Source: Microbacteriaceae bacterium (GTDB lineage Bacteria > Actinomycetota > Actinomycetes > Actinomycetales > Microbacteriaceae). From it: a stretch of 22,335 nucleotides of DNA. This document shows positions 1 to 6,751 of this stretch, one piece after another. How positions within the stretch are numbered: the first letter of the stretch is position 1; each line of letters starts with the position of its first letter. The notes under the pieces are model-generated. The model saw only the letters and a program-made list of their open reading frames with translations, made no database searches and was not told the origin of the DNA. The DNA is taken from contig JAKONM010000074.1 of assembly GCA_022701925.1 (NCBI GenBank), positions 1 to 22,335 of the forward strand, given 5' to 3'. The position numbers and the translations under genes were made by a program.

Positions 1-1
1 C

Positions 2-454
2 CTGCGCTCCGCCGTGCTGCGGGAGGCCGGCTACCGGCGCGCGCTGGAGGACGCCGGCATCCCGTACGACCAGACCCTGGTGCGTGTCGGCGCCTACGAG
101 CACCGGGCGAGTCGGGAGGCGGCAGGAGCGCTGCTGGACCTGCCGACCCGGCCGACCGCGATCTTCGCCGGGAACGATCTGTCGGCGCTCGCGACCCTGC
201 AGACGGCCAGGGACCGGGGCGTGTCCGTGCCGCGCGACCTCTCCGTCATCGGGTTCGACGACGTGCCCGAGGCGGCGCGCTCCGAGCCCCCGCTGACCAC
301 GGTGCGCCAGTCGATGCAGCAGCTCGGCAGCGAAGCGGTGGCGATGCTGCTGGCGCTGCTCGACGCCCGCGAGCTGCGCAGCGCACACGTGATGATGGCG
401 ACGCGGTTGATGGAGCGCGCCACCACGGCGCCGCCGAGGCCGCTGCGGATCTGA
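2..454 (+). CDS. LacI-family transcriptional regulator, C-terminal part (5' end outside window)
   Basis: This is the ligand-binding half of a LacI/GalR-type repressor; the reading frame is already open at the left edge, so the helix-turn-helix and the first sugar-binding lobe lie outside the window. About 150 residues are visible. Family hallmarks are 'PTAIFAGNDLSALATLQTARDRGVSVPRDLSVIGFDDVPEAARSEPPLTTVRQSMQQLGSEAVAMLL', the classic second lobe of the periplasmic-binding-protein-like fold, followed by the usual C-terminal tail ending in 'ATRLMERATTAPP'. Such proteins bind a sugar or sugar derivative and release an operator as the ligand level rises. It converges on the DUF222-HNH gene with 32 bp between them. 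That gap holds a small inverted repeat (CTCGAC/GTCGAG) but no convincing terminator. Its target cannot be inferred from what is visible. Confidence 0.93.
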   Translation: MRSAVLREAGYRRALEDAGIPYDQTLVRVGAYEHRASREAAGALLDLPTRPTAIFAGNDLSALATLQTARDRGVSVPRDLSVIGFDDVPEAARSEPPLTTVRQSMQQLGSEAVAMLLALLDARELRSAHVMMATRLMERATTAPPRPLRI

Positions 455-486
455 TCTCCTCGACGGTCGAGCCGGCGGGTGATCGG

Positions 487-1917
487 TCAGCCGAGGAAAG
501 GATTCCTGGCCGGGTCGTGTCGTCTTCGGAGCGTCGCGAGGCGCGGGTCCGTCGTGGGGCCGCGTTGCCGTCGCTGGTGCTCGCGGTACTCGCCGCGCCA
601 GGACTTCGGGACGAAGAACAGATCGCCGGCGTGCTGGCGGATCTCGACCCGCCCGGTCGTCGCGTGGATCAGGTGGTGGTGGAAGGAGCAGAGCATCACA
701 CCGTTCCCTACGTCGGTGGGTCCCGCGTCGCGGGAGAACCACTTCGCGTGATGCGCTTCCAGGAACGGAGCGGGGGTCGTGCATCCGGGGTACTGGCAGC
801 GCCAGCCGGCCGCGACGGTCAGGGCCTTCTTCTGCTGCGGGCTGAACAGCCGGCGGGACCGGCCGAGGTGCAGCGCCTCGCCGTCGGCACCGATGACCAG
901 CAGGCGGACTCCGCCCGTGCAGGCGCGTCGCTCGATGACCGGGACGGGGATCCCGGCGAGCACGCCTGCGGTCCAGCCCTGCCCTCCGCGGGCTTCCAGC
1001 TCGGCGGCGGTGATCGTCACCACGGTCTCGTGAGTGACCGCGCCTGAGGCCTGCTCGATGCTCGTGGCCAGGGTGATGGCGTCGAAGACCGTGTCGTAGT
1101 CCTGCTGAGTCCTGGGGCGCGGCTCTCCGCCGTCGGGTCCGGACTCCTCCTGCCATTCGGGATCGGTCGAGTCGGAGTCGTCGCCACCGGGGGCGGTGCG
1201 GAGCATCAGGGTGCTCCGGCGGCGGGACTGCAGCAGCTCCTTCAACAGCGCCAGGTGCTCGGGCGTGACCACGAGGGAGACGGTGGTGGTGCCGTCCGCG
1301 AGCGTGCGCCCGATCTTCAGCGCCCGCTTCCGGCGCTGGAAGCGCTCCTTCGGCTCGGCCCCGTCGGGGTCGAGGGCGAGCGCCCAGTGCTCCGCCACGT
1401 CCCGCACGACCTCGACCCCGGTGTGTCGGGCCGTGTCGGCGAGCGCCTCGGCCATCGCGGAGAGCAGGTCGGGGTCGGCGCGGCGGCGGATCGACACGAC
1501 CGTGTTGACGATCACCCGCGCGGATTCGATGCCGACCTCCCCGGCTGCGACCGCGTCGGACAGGGCCGGGTACCGACCCGGCAGCAGCTCCCCGGTGATC
1601 GAGACCACGGGCGCCAGCGCGGACCCGAGCCCGACCCGCATCCGCGCCGTCGCGTACGAGACCCCCGTGAGGTCCTCGACCAGCTCCACCCCGTCGCGGG
1701 CACCGTGCCGGAACGCCAGCGACTCCTCGCCCAGACGCTTCCCGGACCGCGCTTCGACCTGCGCGGCGGCTCCGAGCCGGAGCCCGTCCACCACACGACC
1801 CAGCGCCTCGATCGCCCGGGTGTCGGCGAGCAGCTGACCATCGGTGGCCGTGTGGAAGTGCGCCGTGATCGATCGCACCGCGACGAGCGCGGCGGTCAGT
1901 TCCGGGGCTTCCCGCAT
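487..1917 (-). CDS. DUF222 domain protein with C-terminal HNH endonuclease domain
   Basis: A 476-residue protein of the DUF222-HNH family, common in multicopy in actinobacteria. The long N-terminal DUF222 region (roughly residues 5-300) begins 'ELTAALVAVRSITAHFHTATDGQLLADTRAIEALGRVVDGL'. The C-terminal HNH domain (about residues 374-418) shows the zinc-binding CxxxxC pair ('CQYPGC'), the catalytic-type 'EAHHAKWF' segment and 'NGVMLCSFHHHLIH', so the nuclease motif looks intact. I place the start at the ATG whose first base is 1917, which gives the usual family N-terminus; the frame stays open upstream to an ATG at 2040, but the extra 41 residues do not resemble the family. Some DUF222-HNH genes have been discussed as mobile or phage-derived, but no element ends are visible here. 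Cellular role is unknown, and it has no evident link to the sugar genes. Confidence 0.88.
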   Translation of the reverse strand: MREAPELTAALVAVRSITAHFHTATDGQLLADTRAIEALGRVVDGLRLGAAAQVEARSGKRLGEESLAFRHGARDGVELVEDLTGVSYATARMRVGLGSALAPVVSITGELLPGRYPALSDAVAAGEVGIESARVIVNTVVSIRRRADPDLLSAMAEALADTARHTGVEVVRDVAEHWALALDPDGAEPKERFQRRKRALKIGRTLADGTTTVSLVVTPEHLALLKELLQSRRRSTLMLRTAPGGDDSDSTDPEWQEESGPDGGEPRPRTQQDYDTVFDAITLATSIEQASGAVTHETVVTITAAELEARGGQGWTAGVLAGIPVPVIERRACTGGVRLLVIGADGEALHLGRSRRLFSPQQKKALTVAAGWRCQYPGCTTPAPFLEAHHAKWFSRDAGPTDVGNGVMLCSFHHHLIHATTGRVEIRQHAGDLFFVPKSWRGEYREHQRRQRGPTTDPRLATLRRRHDPARNPFLG

Positions 1918-2127
1918 GCCTGCATCACACCACGGGCCACCGACACTCGATTCGTGCAGAACGGCGGCTGACCAGTAGATCCTCAACCTGTTCGCCGGCG
2001 CGTCGACCTCGGCTCCGGCGGTCGCCGTCCCGGCTCCCATCTGGAGCCTCGACCTTCGTGAGCGTGCGCCCGACCGCTTCCCGGGTCGCTGCGACCAGAT
2101 CCCGGCGCACGGGCCGAGAGGCAGCGG

Positions 2128-3060
2128 CTACAGCGGCGGCTCGCCGGCAGCGGCACCCGCGGGCACGACGCCGCGGGCCCTCCGTCGCCGTCCCGGCAGG
2201 CCGAGCAGCGCCAGCGCGAGCACCAGCAGCCCCGCGCCGACCAGGGCATGCACGCTCATCGCCTCCCCGAGCAGCAGCACGCCCAGCACCGCGGCGGTCA
2301 CCGGCTCCGCCAGCGTGATCGTGGCGACCGTTGCGGCCGGCAGGCGCTGCAGGCCCCGGGCGAACAGCAGGTAGGCGACCGTCACGGTCATCACGCCCAG
2401 CCAGACGACGGCGGCGACCGCGGCGGGGGAGGAGGGCGGTCCGCCGCCCAGCAGGGGCAGCTCGACCACGCTGAGCAGCCCGGCCAGGCCGAAGACCGCG
2501 CCCACCGAGGCGGCCGTGTCCCAGCCGCGGTCCAGCAGGCCCTTCACCGCCAGCGTGTAGACCGCGTAGGCCAGCCCCGCGCCGAGCGAGGCGAGCAGGC
2601 CGCCGACGGAGACCTCGCGCGCCGCGGCGCCGTCGAGCAGCCCGCTCAGCAGCACCACGCCCAGCACGGCGACCGCGGTGCAGGCGAACCACCGCCCGGC
2701 GGGGCGGCGGCGCTGCAGCGCCCACGCCAGCAGGCCCGTGAACACCGGTGCGGACCCGAGTGCGACCAGGGTGCCGACCGGCACGCTGTTCGCGCCGACG
2801 CCGGCGAAGAAGGTCGGCTGGTATGCGACCACCCCCGCCGCGCCGACGGCCAGCAGCAGGGCGACCCGTCCGGGCGTCCGGGCGCCGGACCCGCGCAGCC
2901 GCAGGAGGCGGGGGAGCGCGAGCAGGCCCAGCAGCAGCCCGCCGACCGCCAGTCGCAGCGCCCCGACCACGGCCGGGTCGGCGTCGGGCAGCCCCAGCTG
3001 GCGCGCCGTCCCCGTGGTGCCGAACAGCACGGAGGCGGCGAGGACCCAGACCACCGGCAC
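2128..3060 (-). CDS. EamA/DMT-superfamily transporter
   Basis: A 310-residue inner-membrane protein with two EamA repeats and about ten hydrophobic helices, the drug/metabolite transporter architecture. Members export amino acids, metabolites or drugs; the substrate cannot be read from sequence. Visible features include the opening 'VPVVWVLAASVLFGTTGTARQLG', 'VAYQPTFFAGVGANSVPVGTLVALGSAPVFTGLLAW' closing the first repeat, and 'ATVATITLAEPVTAAVLGVLLLGEAMSVHALVGAGLLVLALALL' closing the second, the family's typical 'ltl.EPv.a.llg.l.lgE' ending. I choose the GTG at 3060 because GGAGG sits 8 bases upstream of it; the ATG at 3096 has no comparable ribosome-binding site and would add 12 charged residues. 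It is transcribed divergently from the isomerase/oxidoreductase operon. Lengths and repeats are normal for the family. Confidence 0.9.
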   Translation of the reverse strand: MPVVWVLAASVLFGTTGTARQLGLPDADPAVVGALRLAVGGLLLGLLALPRLLRLRGSGARTPGRVALLLAVGAAGVVAYQPTFFAGVGANSVPVGTLVALGSAPVFTGLLAWALQRRRPAGRWFACTAVAVLGVVLLSGLLDGAAAREVSVGGLLASLGAGLAYAVYTLAVKGLLDRGWDTAASVGAVFGLAGLLSVVELPLLGGGPPSSPAAVAAVVWLGVMTVTVAYLLFARGLQRLPAATVATITLAEPVTAAVLGVLLLGEAMSVHALVGAGLLVLALALLGLPGRRRRARGVVPAGAAAGEPPL

Positions 3061-3117
3061 GGCCCGATCCTCCCGCACGCGCGGACGCCCGGGCATCGCG
3101 ACCGGCCCCGCCGGAGA

Positions 3118-3136
3118 TTGTTGCGCCGCACAACAA
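3118..3136. promoter_or_regulatory. 19-bp near-perfect palindrome, candidate operator
   Basis: The sequence TTGTTGCGCCGCACAACAA equals its own reverse complement except for the central base and one symmetric position pair. It lies in the 146-bp divergent gap between the EamA gene and the isomerase/oxidoreductase operon, 70 bp upstream of the isomerase ATG. Its size and symmetry fit a dimeric ROK or LacI/GalR-type repressor. Which local regulator binds it is unknown. No good sigma-70 hexamers are clear nearby. Confidence 0.5.
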
Positions 3137-3206
3137 GGGTGGCAGACTGGGCGGGTACTGCTCTTCCGCGCGAGGGGGAGCGACCCCGTCGCGCGAAGGA
3201 GCGCTC

Positions 3207-3977
3207 ATGCCGCGAGGACCCCTGTCCGTCCAGCTCTACTCGGTGCGCGATGCGATCGCGCAGGATCTCGACGGGTCGCTCGCGCGGCTCGCGGACATCG
3301 GCTTCCAGGCCGTGGAGCCGTACGGCTTCGTGGACCGCGCGGACGAGTACCGCGTCGCCCTGGACCGGGCCGGCCTGGTGGCGCCCAGCGCCCACGCGCC
3401 GGTGCTCGCGATGGACGACCCGCAGCGGGCGTTCGACGCGGCGAGGACGATCGGCGTCGACTTCCTGATCGACCCGCACACCGACCCCGAGATCTGGACG
3501 AGCTCCGACGGCGTGAAGCGGCTGGCCGAGAAGGTCAACGAGACCGCGGCCCTGGCCGGCGAGGCGGGCCTGACGCTCGGGTACCACAACCACTGGTTCG
3601 AGCTGGAGAACCAGGTCGTCACCGTGCCGGCGCTGGAGGCGTTCGCCGCCCAGCTGGACCCGGCCGTGATCCTGGAGATCGACACCTACTGGGTCGAGGT
3701 CGGCGGTGCCTCCGCCGTGGACGTGCTGACCCACCTGGAGGAGCGGGTGCGCTTCATCCACGTGAAGGACGGCCCGAAGACCCGCGAGACGGAGGCGCAG
3801 ATGCCGGCCGGGCAGGGGTCGATGAACATCCCCGCGGTGCTCGCGGCCGCGCCCGGCGCGGTGCGCGTGCTGGAGTTCGACGCCTACCGCGGCGACGTGT
3901 TCGACGGCCTCGCCGAGTCGATGGCCTACGTGCTCGCCGCGGACGAGCGCGGCGAGCAGGCCGGGACCGCCGACTGA
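3207..3977 (+). CDS. TIM-barrel sugar phosphate isomerase/epimerase family protein
   Basis: A 256-residue xylose-isomerase-like TIM barrel (AP_endonuc_2 superfamily), presumably cytoplasmic and divalent-metal dependent. Candidate metal and substrate residues are visible: 'YHNHWFELE' (126-133), 'EIDTYWVEVGG' (E157, D159), 'FIHVKDGP' (H185, D188) and 'VLEFDAY' (E223, D225). Related barrels isomerise keto-sugars or catalyse elimination and hydration of 3-keto-glycosides, so the annotated 'phosphate' need not apply. The ATG at 3207 has an AAGGAG site 6 bases upstream. It heads an operon: its TGA shares one base with the ATG of the following Gfo/Idh gene, so the two are translationally coupled. 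This pairing suggests it acts on a keto-sugar made by the neighbouring oxidoreductases. The exact reaction is inferred from context only. Confidence 0.88.
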   Translation: MPRGPLSVQLYSVRDAIAQDLDGSLARLADIGFQAVEPYGFVDRADEYRVALDRAGLVAPSAHAPVLAMDDPQRAFDAARTIGVDFLIDPHTDPEIWTSSDGVKRLAEKVNETAALAGEAGLTLGYHNHWFELENQVVTVPALEAFAAQLDPAVILEIDTYWVEVGGASAVDVLTHLEERVRFIHVKDGPKTRETEAQMPAGQGSMNIPAVLAAAPGAVRVLEFDAYRGDVFDGLAESMAYVLAADERGEQAGTAD

Positions 3978-5110
3978 TGGCGGGCACCGGGACGGTCGGC
4001 GTCGGCGTCATCGGCGCCGGCGTCATCAGCGCGCAGTACCTGGGCAACCTGACGAGGTTCCCCGACCTGGACGTGCGCTTCGTCGCCGACATCGACCTCG
4101 ACCGGGCGAAGTCGCGGGCGGAGGAGTTCGGCGTGCCGGCCTCCGGCAGCGTCGAGCAGCTGCTGGCCGACGACGGCGTGGAGATCGTGGTCAACCTGAC
4201 GCTGCCGTCGGTGCACGCGGAGGTCGACCTGGCCATCATCGCCGCGGGCAAGCACGTGTGGAGCGAGAAGCCGATCGCCACGAGCGCCGAGGACGCGCGC
4301 CGCGTGCTCGAGGCCGCCGAGGCCGCGGGCGTGCGCGTCGCCGTCGCGCCCGACACCCTGCTGGGCGCCGGCCTGCAGACCGCGTTCCGCGCGATCGCGG
4401 AGGGCCGCATCGGCGAGCCGAAGTCGGCCACCACGATGGTGCTGAACCCCGGCCCGGACCGCTGGCACCCGGCGCCGGAGTTCCTGTTCCAGGCCGGCGG
4501 CGGGCCGCTGCTCGACCTGGGGCCCTACTACCTGTCGACGCTCGTGACGATCTTCGGACCGGTCGTCGGCGTGGCCGCCGTGGGCTCGATCGGGCGCCCG
4601 CAGCGCACCGTCGAGTCCGGCCCGCGCGCCGGCACGACCTTCGAGGCCACCGTCCCGACGCACTCCGCGCTGCTGCTCGAGTTCGAGGGCGGCGCGTCCG
4701 CGCAGTGCACCTTCTCGTTCGAGTCGCCCCTGCCGCGGGCCGGCATGTTCGAGGTCACCGGTCCCGAGGGCACGATCGTGCTGCCCGACCCCAACATGTT
4801 CGAGGGCGCCTCGACCCTCTGGACGCTCGAGTCCTGGCGCGGCGTCACGGGCCACGACAAGCCCGAGCCCGAGGTGATCGCGGAGCAGGGCACGACCTTC
4901 TCGCGCGGCCTCGGCGTGCTCGAGCTGGCCCGCGCGATCCGGGCGGGCGTGCCCGAGCGGGCCTCCGGCGCGCTGGCGGCGCACGTGCTCGACGTGATGC
5001 TCGCCGCCGCGACCGCGGCGGAGACCGGCACCCGGGTGGCGGTGGAGAGCCGCGTCACCGCGCCGGCCCCGCTGCCCGCCGAGTGGGACCCGACCGAGAG
5101 GACCCTCTGA
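3977..5110 (+). CDS. Gfo/Idh/MocA-family oxidoreductase (first of a tandem paralogous pair)
   Basis: A 377-residue NAD(P)-dependent dehydrogenase. The N-terminal Rossmann fold shows 'VGVIGAGVISAQYL' (residues 9-22), followed by the family's 'EKP' loop with the conserved lysine K98. The C-terminal alpha/beta domain carries 'GGGPLLDLGPYYLSTLV', where the usual D-x-G-x-H becomes D180-LGP-Y184: the canonical catalytic histidine position is tyrosine. Family members oxidise or reduce a ring hydroxyl of a sugar, inositol or sugar acid. The gene overlaps the upstream isomerase by one base and is followed after one base by a clearly paralogous gene. The pair shares 'GVISAQY', the 'RWHP' segment, 'GGGPLLDxGPYYL' and a common C-terminal layout, so it arose by tandem duplication. 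Substrate is unknown. Confidence 0.9.
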   Translation: MAGTGTVGVGVIGAGVISAQYLGNLTRFPDLDVRFVADIDLDRAKSRAEEFGVPASGSVEQLLADDGVEIVVNLTLPSVHAEVDLAIIAAGKHVWSEKPIATSAEDARRVLEAAEAAGVRVAVAPDTLLGAGLQTAFRAIAEGRIGEPKSATTMVLNPGPDRWHPAPEFLFQAGGGPLLDLGPYYLSTLVTIFGPVVGVAAVGSIGRPQRTVESGPRAGTTFEATVPTHSALLLEFEGGASAQCTFSFESPLPRAGMFEVTGPEGTIVLPDPNMFEGASTLWTLESWRGVTGHDKPEPEVIAEQGTTFSRGLGVLELARAIRAGVPERASGALAAHVLDVMLAAATAAETGTRVAVESRVTAPAPLPAEWDPTERTL

Positions 5111-5111
5111 C

Positions 5112-6209
5112 ATGACCGAACCCCTGCGCATCGGCGTGATCGGCGTGGGCGTCATCAGCGCCCAGTACTTCGCGGCGCTGCCGTCGCTGCCGGGCCTGCG
5201 CCTGGTCGCGGTGGCGGACCTGAACGAGGAGCGGGCGGCCGAGGTCGCCGCGGAGCAGGGCATCGAGTCCCGCACCGTGGAGGCGCTGCTCGCCTCGGAC
5301 GACGTCGACGCCGTGCTGAACCTGACCATCCCCGCCGCCCACGTGGAGGTCGGGATCACGGCGCTGGAGTCGGGCAAGCACGTCTACGCGGAGAAGCCCC
5401 TGGCGCTCGACCCGGAGGAGGGCGCACGCCTGCTGCGGGTCGCGGCCGAGCACGGGCTGCGCGTCGGCAGCGCGCCCGACACGGTGCTGGGCACCGGCGT
5501 GCAGACCGCCCGTCGGGTGATCGACGACGGCCTGATCGGGGAGGTGCTGACCGCCGACGCCCACTGGAGCGCCCCGGGGCACGAGCGCTGGCACCCGAAC
5601 CCGTTCTTCTACTACCAGCCGGGCGGCGGGCCCCTGCTCGACATGGGGCCCTACTACCTGACCGCCCTGGTCACGATGCTCGGCCCGGTGGTCCGGGTGT
5701 CCGGCGTCAGCATCCGGTCGGGCCGCGAGCGCACCGTCGGCACCGGCCCGCGCGCGGGGGACGCCGTGCCGGTGGCGGTGGACACCGGGGTCAGCGGCAT
5801 CCTGGAGCACGCCTCCGGCGCCGTGTCGCGGGTCTCGTTCTCGTTCGACACGTGGGCCACCCGCGTGCCGCTGTTCGAGGTGCACGGCACGCAGGGCACC
5901 GTCGCGGTGCCCGACCCGAACAACTTCAGCGACCCGGTCGAGGCCTGGACGGTGGAGACGGGGGAGTGGCGCCCGGTGGAGCCGAACGCGGGCTACGCCG
6001 ACGCCGGGCGCGGCTACGGCCTGGCCGACATGGCGCAGGCCATCGCGACCGACCGGCCGCATCGCGCCTCCGGCGAGCTGGCGCAGCACGTGCTGGAGAT
6101 CATGGCGGCGCTGAACCGCTCGAGCGCCGAGCACGCGGTGGTCACGCTGACCACCACCGTCGAGCGCCCCGCCGCGGTGCCGGAGGGCGCGAAGCCCGAC
6201 ACCTGGTAA
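5112..6209 (+). CDS. Gfo/Idh/MocA-family oxidoreductase (second of a tandem paralogous pair)
   Basis: A 365-residue NAD(P)-binding oxidoreductase, paralogous to the gene just upstream. The Rossmann motif is 'IGVIGVGVISAQYF' (7-20), the 'AEKPLA' lysine is K95, and the active-site segment 'GGGPLLDMGPYYLTALVTML' again has tyrosine (Y181) where most family members have histidine. Both copies keep long stretches around 'RWHP..F', suggesting the same substrate class, but loops and C-terminal residues differ enough for different specificities or opposite reaction directions. One possibility is that one copy oxidises a glycoside and the other reduces the processed keto-sugar, as in oxidation/elimination/hydration/reduction pathways; that is inference. 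The ATG starts one base after the preceding TGA, so the three genes form one transcript, ending at the hairpin starting 18 bases downstream. Confidence 0.9.
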   Translation: MTEPLRIGVIGVGVISAQYFAALPSLPGLRLVAVADLNEERAAEVAAEQGIESRTVEALLASDDVDAVLNLTIPAAHVEVGITALESGKHVYAEKPLALDPEEGARLLRVAAEHGLRVGSAPDTVLGTGVQTARRVIDDGLIGEVLTADAHWSAPGHERWHPNPFFYYQPGGGPLLDMGPYYLTALVTMLGPVVRVSGVSIRSGRERTVGTGPRAGDAVPVAVDTGVSGILEHASGAVSRVSFSFDTWATRVPLFEVHGTQGTVAVPDPNNFSDPVEAWTVETGEWRPVEPNAGYADAGRGYGLADMAQAIATDRPHRASGELAQHVLEIMAALNRSSAEHAVVTLTTTVERPAAVPEGAKPDTW

Positions 6210-6226
6210 CCCTTCTCCACGCGGTC

Positions 6227-6266
6227 AGCGGCTGCTGCACGGCCACGAGGCGGTGCAGCAGCCGCT
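6227..6266 (+). terminator. Strong hairpin, probable terminator of the isomerase/oxidoreductase operon
   Basis: The arms AGCGGCTGCTGCAC (6227-6240) and GTGCAGCAGCCGCT (6253-6266) are perfectly complementary over 14 bp around a 12-nt loop. The hairpin begins 18 bases after the stop codon of the last operon gene. It is followed by TTCGCGTT, not a T-run, which is common for terminator-like hairpins in high-GC actinobacteria. Confidence 0.7.
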
Positions 6267-6420
6267 TCGCGTTCGCGCCGCTTCCGAGTCCTGTGGCATG
6301 GGCGCCCCGGGCGGCAGCCATCCGGAGGTCGACTGCGGGTGGCAGGACGCGGAGCGGGCCGGGACGGAGGCGGGTGCGGTCGCCGCGGCTCGCAGTGGCG
6401 GCCGCTGGGCGTCGCTTCGA

Positions 6421-6485
6421 GCAGGTCCTGTCGCTTCGAGCAGCCGGGATCGTCCGGAAGGGCTGCTCGAAGCGACAGGACCTGC
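6421..6485. repeat. Perfect 25-bp inverted repeat with 15-nt loop
   Basis: Positions 6421-6445 are exactly complementary to 6461-6485 (25 of 25 bases), with loop 6446-6460. The motif GTCGCTTCGAGCAG occurs twice in direct orientation (6411-6424 and 6430-6443) and once inverted (6463-6476), so the left arm is itself partly duplicated. It has no T-run and lies over 200 bp from either operon's end. It resembles a dispersed palindromic intergenic repeat more than a terminator. Confidence 0.8.
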
Positions 6486-6498
6486 CGGAAGCAACGGG

Positions 6499-6591
6499 CG
6501 CGGTGTCGTCTGCAGGAAGATATGCCGGACGGAGGACGGAAAGCCGCTTCTCGTCCTCCACTCGGCACGTCTGCCTGCATCCGTCACCACG
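6499..6591. repeat. Long imperfect palindrome centred on 6545
   Basis: Complementary segments sit in exact register about one centre: AAG/CTT (6541-6543, 6547-6549), GGAGGACG/CGTCCTCC (6531-6538, 6552-6559), GCCG/CGGC (6524-6527, 6563-6566), TGCAGG/CCTGCA (6511-6516, 6574-6579) and GGTG/CACC (6502-6505, 6585-6588). Equal-sized internal loops separate them. A single-stranded copy would fold into one long interrupted stem with a 3-nt apical loop. Confidence 0.65.
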
Positions 6592-6696
6592 GGCTGCCCG
6601 GAGCACAGGCCAAGCACCTCGAACACGGAGCGAGCTCGCCGAACCGCCCGTGCGCCGACTCCCGGCCCGCCCTGCGCCCTCGAGCCCACGGCGCGA

Positions 6697-6712
6697 CCGA
6701 CGAGCTCGTCGG
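6697..6712. repeat. 16-nt perfect palindrome
   Basis: CCGACGAGCTCGTCGG is fully self-complementary with no loop. It lies directly beyond the terminator-like hairpin of the leftward operon, so it may be a second part of that termination region or a protein-binding site. Confidence 0.45.
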
Positions 6713-6715
6713 ACG

Positions 6716-6746
6716 CCTCCCACCCGCAGGCCCCGCGGGCGGGAGG
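6716..6746 (-). terminator. Hairpin after the leftward catabolic operon, probable terminator
   Basis: CCTCCC-A-CCCGC (6716-6727) pairs with GCGGG-C-GGGAGG (6735-6746) over 11 bp with one mismatch and a 7-nt loop. On the minus strand it starts 5 bases after the TAG of the last operon gene. No T-run follows. Confidence 0.6.
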
Positions 6747-6751
6747 AAGCG

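Larger units (their letters stand above)
6210..6751. other. 542-bp non-coding block between convergent operons, rich in inverted repeats
   Basis: I find no convincing gene here; the open frames on both strands are shadows without ribosome-binding sites or family resemblance. Instead the block holds a 14-bp-arm hairpin at 6227-6266, a perfect 25-bp-arm inverted repeat at 6421-6485, a long in-register imperfect palindrome at 6499-6591, a 16-nt perfect palindrome at 6697-6712 and a hairpin at 6716-6746. The outer hairpins fit termination of the two convergent operons. The two central structures are larger than terminators need to be. Confidence 0.75.

Noticed and set aside
455..486. Inverted repeat CTCGAC-G-GTCGAG as a terminator between the first two genes
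   Set aside because: The stem is only 6 bp with a 1-nt centre and has no T-run; too weak to call.
487..1917. Homing endonuclease or insertion element around the DUF222-HNH gene
   Set aside because: No terminal repeats, target duplication, intron/intein junction or interrupted gene is visible, and such genes are common in actinobacterial chromosomes.
2678..3976. Very long N-terminal extension of the first Gfo/Idh protein
   Set aside because: The extension runs through the isomerase gene and is compositionally a shadow; the family N-terminus begins at the ATG at 3977.
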